Origin: an uncultured Oscillospiraceae bacterium
GTDB lineage: Bacteria > Bacillota > Clostridia > Oscillospirales > Ruminococcaceae
Assembly (NCBI GenBank): GCA_910578755.1
Contig: CAJTSZ010000106.1
Coordinates: 1 to 6,808 of the forward strand
DNA length: 6,808 nt
Reading direction: 5' to 3'
Shown: positions 5,454-6,808 of the stretch, piece after piece
Position numbering within the stretch: position 1 is the stretch's first letter
How the letters are laid out: each line of letters starts with the position of its first letter
Notes under the pieces: model-generated
Seen by the model: the letters and a program-made list of their open reading frames with translations, nothing else
Databases searched by the model: none
What the model was told of the DNA's origin: nothing
Translations under genes and position numbers: made by a program

Positions 5454-6808
5454 CGTCGTCCTCGAATTCCTTGGCTGCTTTTCGTTTTTTCACAATAATT
5501 ACAGAAACAACAATGACAGCAATGATCACGCCGCCCACAATGGCGCCAGTTTGCCACTTTTGCAGGCCCTGGGGGGCGTTGGGGTCAATGGGGTTGCCAA
5601 ATTCATCGTAAATAATGCCGTTGTCCACAGGCATATCCGGTATAGGGTTATAGTCGTAGTTGGGGGCCTCCTGGAAGGTAGCCTGGAAAGGTACCCGCAC
5701 TTCCTTTACATTGGCCATGGAGTCCTCATAGGTGTATACAATGGCGCCCTCAAAGGTACCAGCCTCTGTGCTGCTTATGGAAAATTCCACTTCGCTGGAA
5801 CCGCCGGCCACTACGTTGCCCTTGTGAACAGTGCGTTCGGTGCAGGTAATGGGTTCATTGGCCTCCAAGGTAGCGGTGAGGTTGTAAATATCTCCCCGGC
5901 TTTTGTTGATGTACTTGGCGGTAATATAGGTTTCCTCCCCTACTGTTGTCTGCATAATTTCGGAAACCGGGTCGGCAGAAAAGCGGTCCTGCTGAATAAC
6001 GGGGATAGAAATTTCCTGGGACATTTCCCCTTTTTGCCGGGCGTCGTCGGCCACATACTCGTATGTAAAGGAAATACTAATGGTGTGGGACTTTGCCTCC
6101 GCATTGGGCAGGGCAGAAATTTGCAGCTGCTTTTGGAAGGAGGAGTTCTTCTTTAAGCTTTTAATATAAAAGGTGTTGGAGGAGTTGGTAATCTGCAGGC
6201 CGTCGGAGGTGGTGACCTTCATAATAATGTTATCCAGGTTGGTTCGGGTATGGGTGTTGCGGCAGGTAATAGTCAGCGGGAAGCTGCTGCCTGCAGAAAC
6301 AGCCTGGGTACCGCCGGTGGAGTATTCCTCAATAATAATGTAGGGGGTGGAAGTTTTAATATCCGGCGTGGTGTCCCCGTTATTATTATTGTTATTATTG
6401 TTGTCGCCGTTTCCAAAGTTGACATCCCCGCTGCCGTTGTTATTATTGTTGCCGTCATTGGGCTTGTCCGGGATTTCGGCGTTAGTGAAGGTAAATGTTT
6501 TTTCCCCGGTACAGCGGTATGTAGTCCCAGTCCCAGTTCCAGTTTTTTCTGTTTTCTCATAGGCTAAGTCTACGGTAACTTCGTTATTTAAATCATCAAA
6601 GGACAAATCATCTACAATAAAAAATACAACCAAAGACCCGTTGGCAACTGTTGAACCAGTATATGGGGCTTTCCCTTGGTATGTTTCTCTTCCAAAATGA
6701 ACTTGAGCATCAATAGTGTTTTCATCCACACCATAGTCACCTACAGATGTATTTTTGTCCGCTACGGCAAAAAGTATTTTTATGGAGTCATACTGTGTGT
6801 AGGAACTA
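5440..6808 (-). CDS. Membrane-anchored extracellular protein, COG1361-like (partial, N-terminus outside window)
   Basis: The frame is open to the right edge, so the start and any signal peptide lie beyond it. 455 residues are visible. A GTG at 6729 is internal, not the start. The visible part begins with an N-terminal domain (to about 112) and a low-complexity Asn/Gly/Asp linker (about 114-150). Two beta-rich repeats follow (about 155-272 and 278-380), of the kind seen in COG1361/CARDB/NEW3 surface proteins; for example SAGSSFPLTITCRNT and VGEETYITAKYINKS. A Pro/Asp-rich stalk comes next, then one transmembrane helix (about 421-439, AIVGGVIIAVIVVSVIIV). The tail is a short Lys-rich stop-transfer and acidic end (KKRKAAKEFEDDDENI). 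The C-terminus is therefore cytoplasmic and the rest outside. Its last 14 bases overlap the MacB-like permease start, so the two probably work together, perhaps as an adaptor or substrate-binding partner. Family assignment is by pattern only. Confidence 0.8.
   Translation of the reverse strand, partial: SSYTQYDSIKILFAVADKNTSVGDYGVDENTIDAQVHFGRETYQGKAPYTGSTVANGSLVVFFIVDDLSFDDLNNEVTVDLAYEKTEKTGTGTGTTYRCTGEKTFTFTNAEIPDKPNDGNNNNNGSGDVNFGNGDNNNNNNNNGDTTPDIKTSTPYIIIEEYSTGGTQAVSAGSSFPLTITCRNTHTRTNLDNIIMKVTTSDGLQITNSSNTFYIKSLKKNSSFQKQLQISALPNAEAKSHTISISFTYEYVADDARQKGEMSQEISIPVIQQDRFSADPVSEIMQTTVGEETYITAKYINKSRGDIYNLTATLEANEPITCTERTVHKGNVVAGGSSEVEFSISSTEAGTFEGAIVYTYEDSMANVKEVRVPFQATFQEAPNYDYNPIPDMPVDNGIIYDEFGNPIDPNAPQGLQKWQTGAIVGGVIIAVIVVSVIIVKKRKAAKEFEDDDENI
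5459..5463 (-). promoter_or_regulatory. Ribosome binding site of the permease inside the surface-protein gene
   Basis: GAGGA on the minus strand lies 5 bases before the permease ATG, within the acidic C-terminal codons of the upstream gene. With the 14-base overlap this favours translational coupling. Confidence 0.5.
6380..6452 (-). repeat. Trinucleotide-type low-complexity tract coding a poly-Asn linker
   Basis: Runs of TTATTATTATTG type (6380-6402 and 6435-6452 on the plus strand) encode AAT/AAC asparagine runs of eight and five residues on the minus strand, with Gly/Asp between. The tract links the N-terminal part to the beta-rich repeats and could vary in length by slippage. Confidence 0.75.
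6523..6546 (-). repeat. Hexanucleotide repeat coding a Gly-Thr run
   Basis: Four units of AGTCCC, AGTCCC, AGTTCC and AGTTTT stand in tandem on the plus strand. On the minus strand they give alternating Thr and Gly codons (KTGTGTGTT in the protein). This is a second small repeat near the poly-Asn linker. Confidence 0.55.

Noticed and set aside
5287..6156. 289-codon plus-strand frame opposite the surface protein and permease
   Set aside because: It spans the overlap of two real minus-strand genes, has no ribosome binding site, and resembles no protein.

Overview
The window looks like a chromosomal segment from a spore-forming, low-to-mid-GC Gram-positive bacterium of the class Clostridia. The evidence is an intact sigma-K gene with a membrane-targeting pro-sequence, strong AGGAGG-type ribosome binding sites, a Gram-positive style surface protein with a C-terminal membrane anchor, and many U-tract hairpin terminators. 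No order or genus can be fixed from the sequence. Most genes have roughly half G+C. One small gene (1005-1313) is much more AT-rich.

Layout from left to right. (1) A terminator at 31-65, then sigK on the minus strand (86-772), preceded by a sequence that fits the sigma-K/sigma-E promoter class. (2) A short divergent plus-strand gene of unknown function (1005-1313), with a strong ribosome binding site and its own terminator. (3) A gene-free stretch (1314-1631) that holds that terminator and two minus-strand terminators. The latter two lie downstream of a minus-strand tRNA-Leu(CAA) gene (1632-1715), which has a clear sigma-A type promoter. (4) A 196-base gap carrying an AT-rich palindrome and a long imperfect stem-loop just 3' of glmS. 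(5) glmS (1912-3729, minus), glucosamine-6-phosphate synthase, with a near-consensus promoter close to the start codon. (6) A 320-base gap with several hairpins, including the terminator of the next operon. (7) A minus-strand operon of an anchored extracellular protein (5440 to beyond the right edge) and a MacB/FtsX-type ABC transporter permease (4050-5453). Their reading frames overlap by 14 bases.

How the genes work together. sigK belongs to the late mother-cell programme of sporulation. glmS makes the amino sugar precursor for peptidoglycan and other envelope polymers, and the tRNA is a housekeeping gene. The surface protein and permease probably act as one unit at the cell envelope, translated in a coupled fashion. 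The ATPase that such a permease needs is not in the window. I see no mobile element, CRISPR array or defence system. The least explained items are the AT-rich orphan gene, the stem-loop 3' of glmS, and the surface-protein/permease pair.
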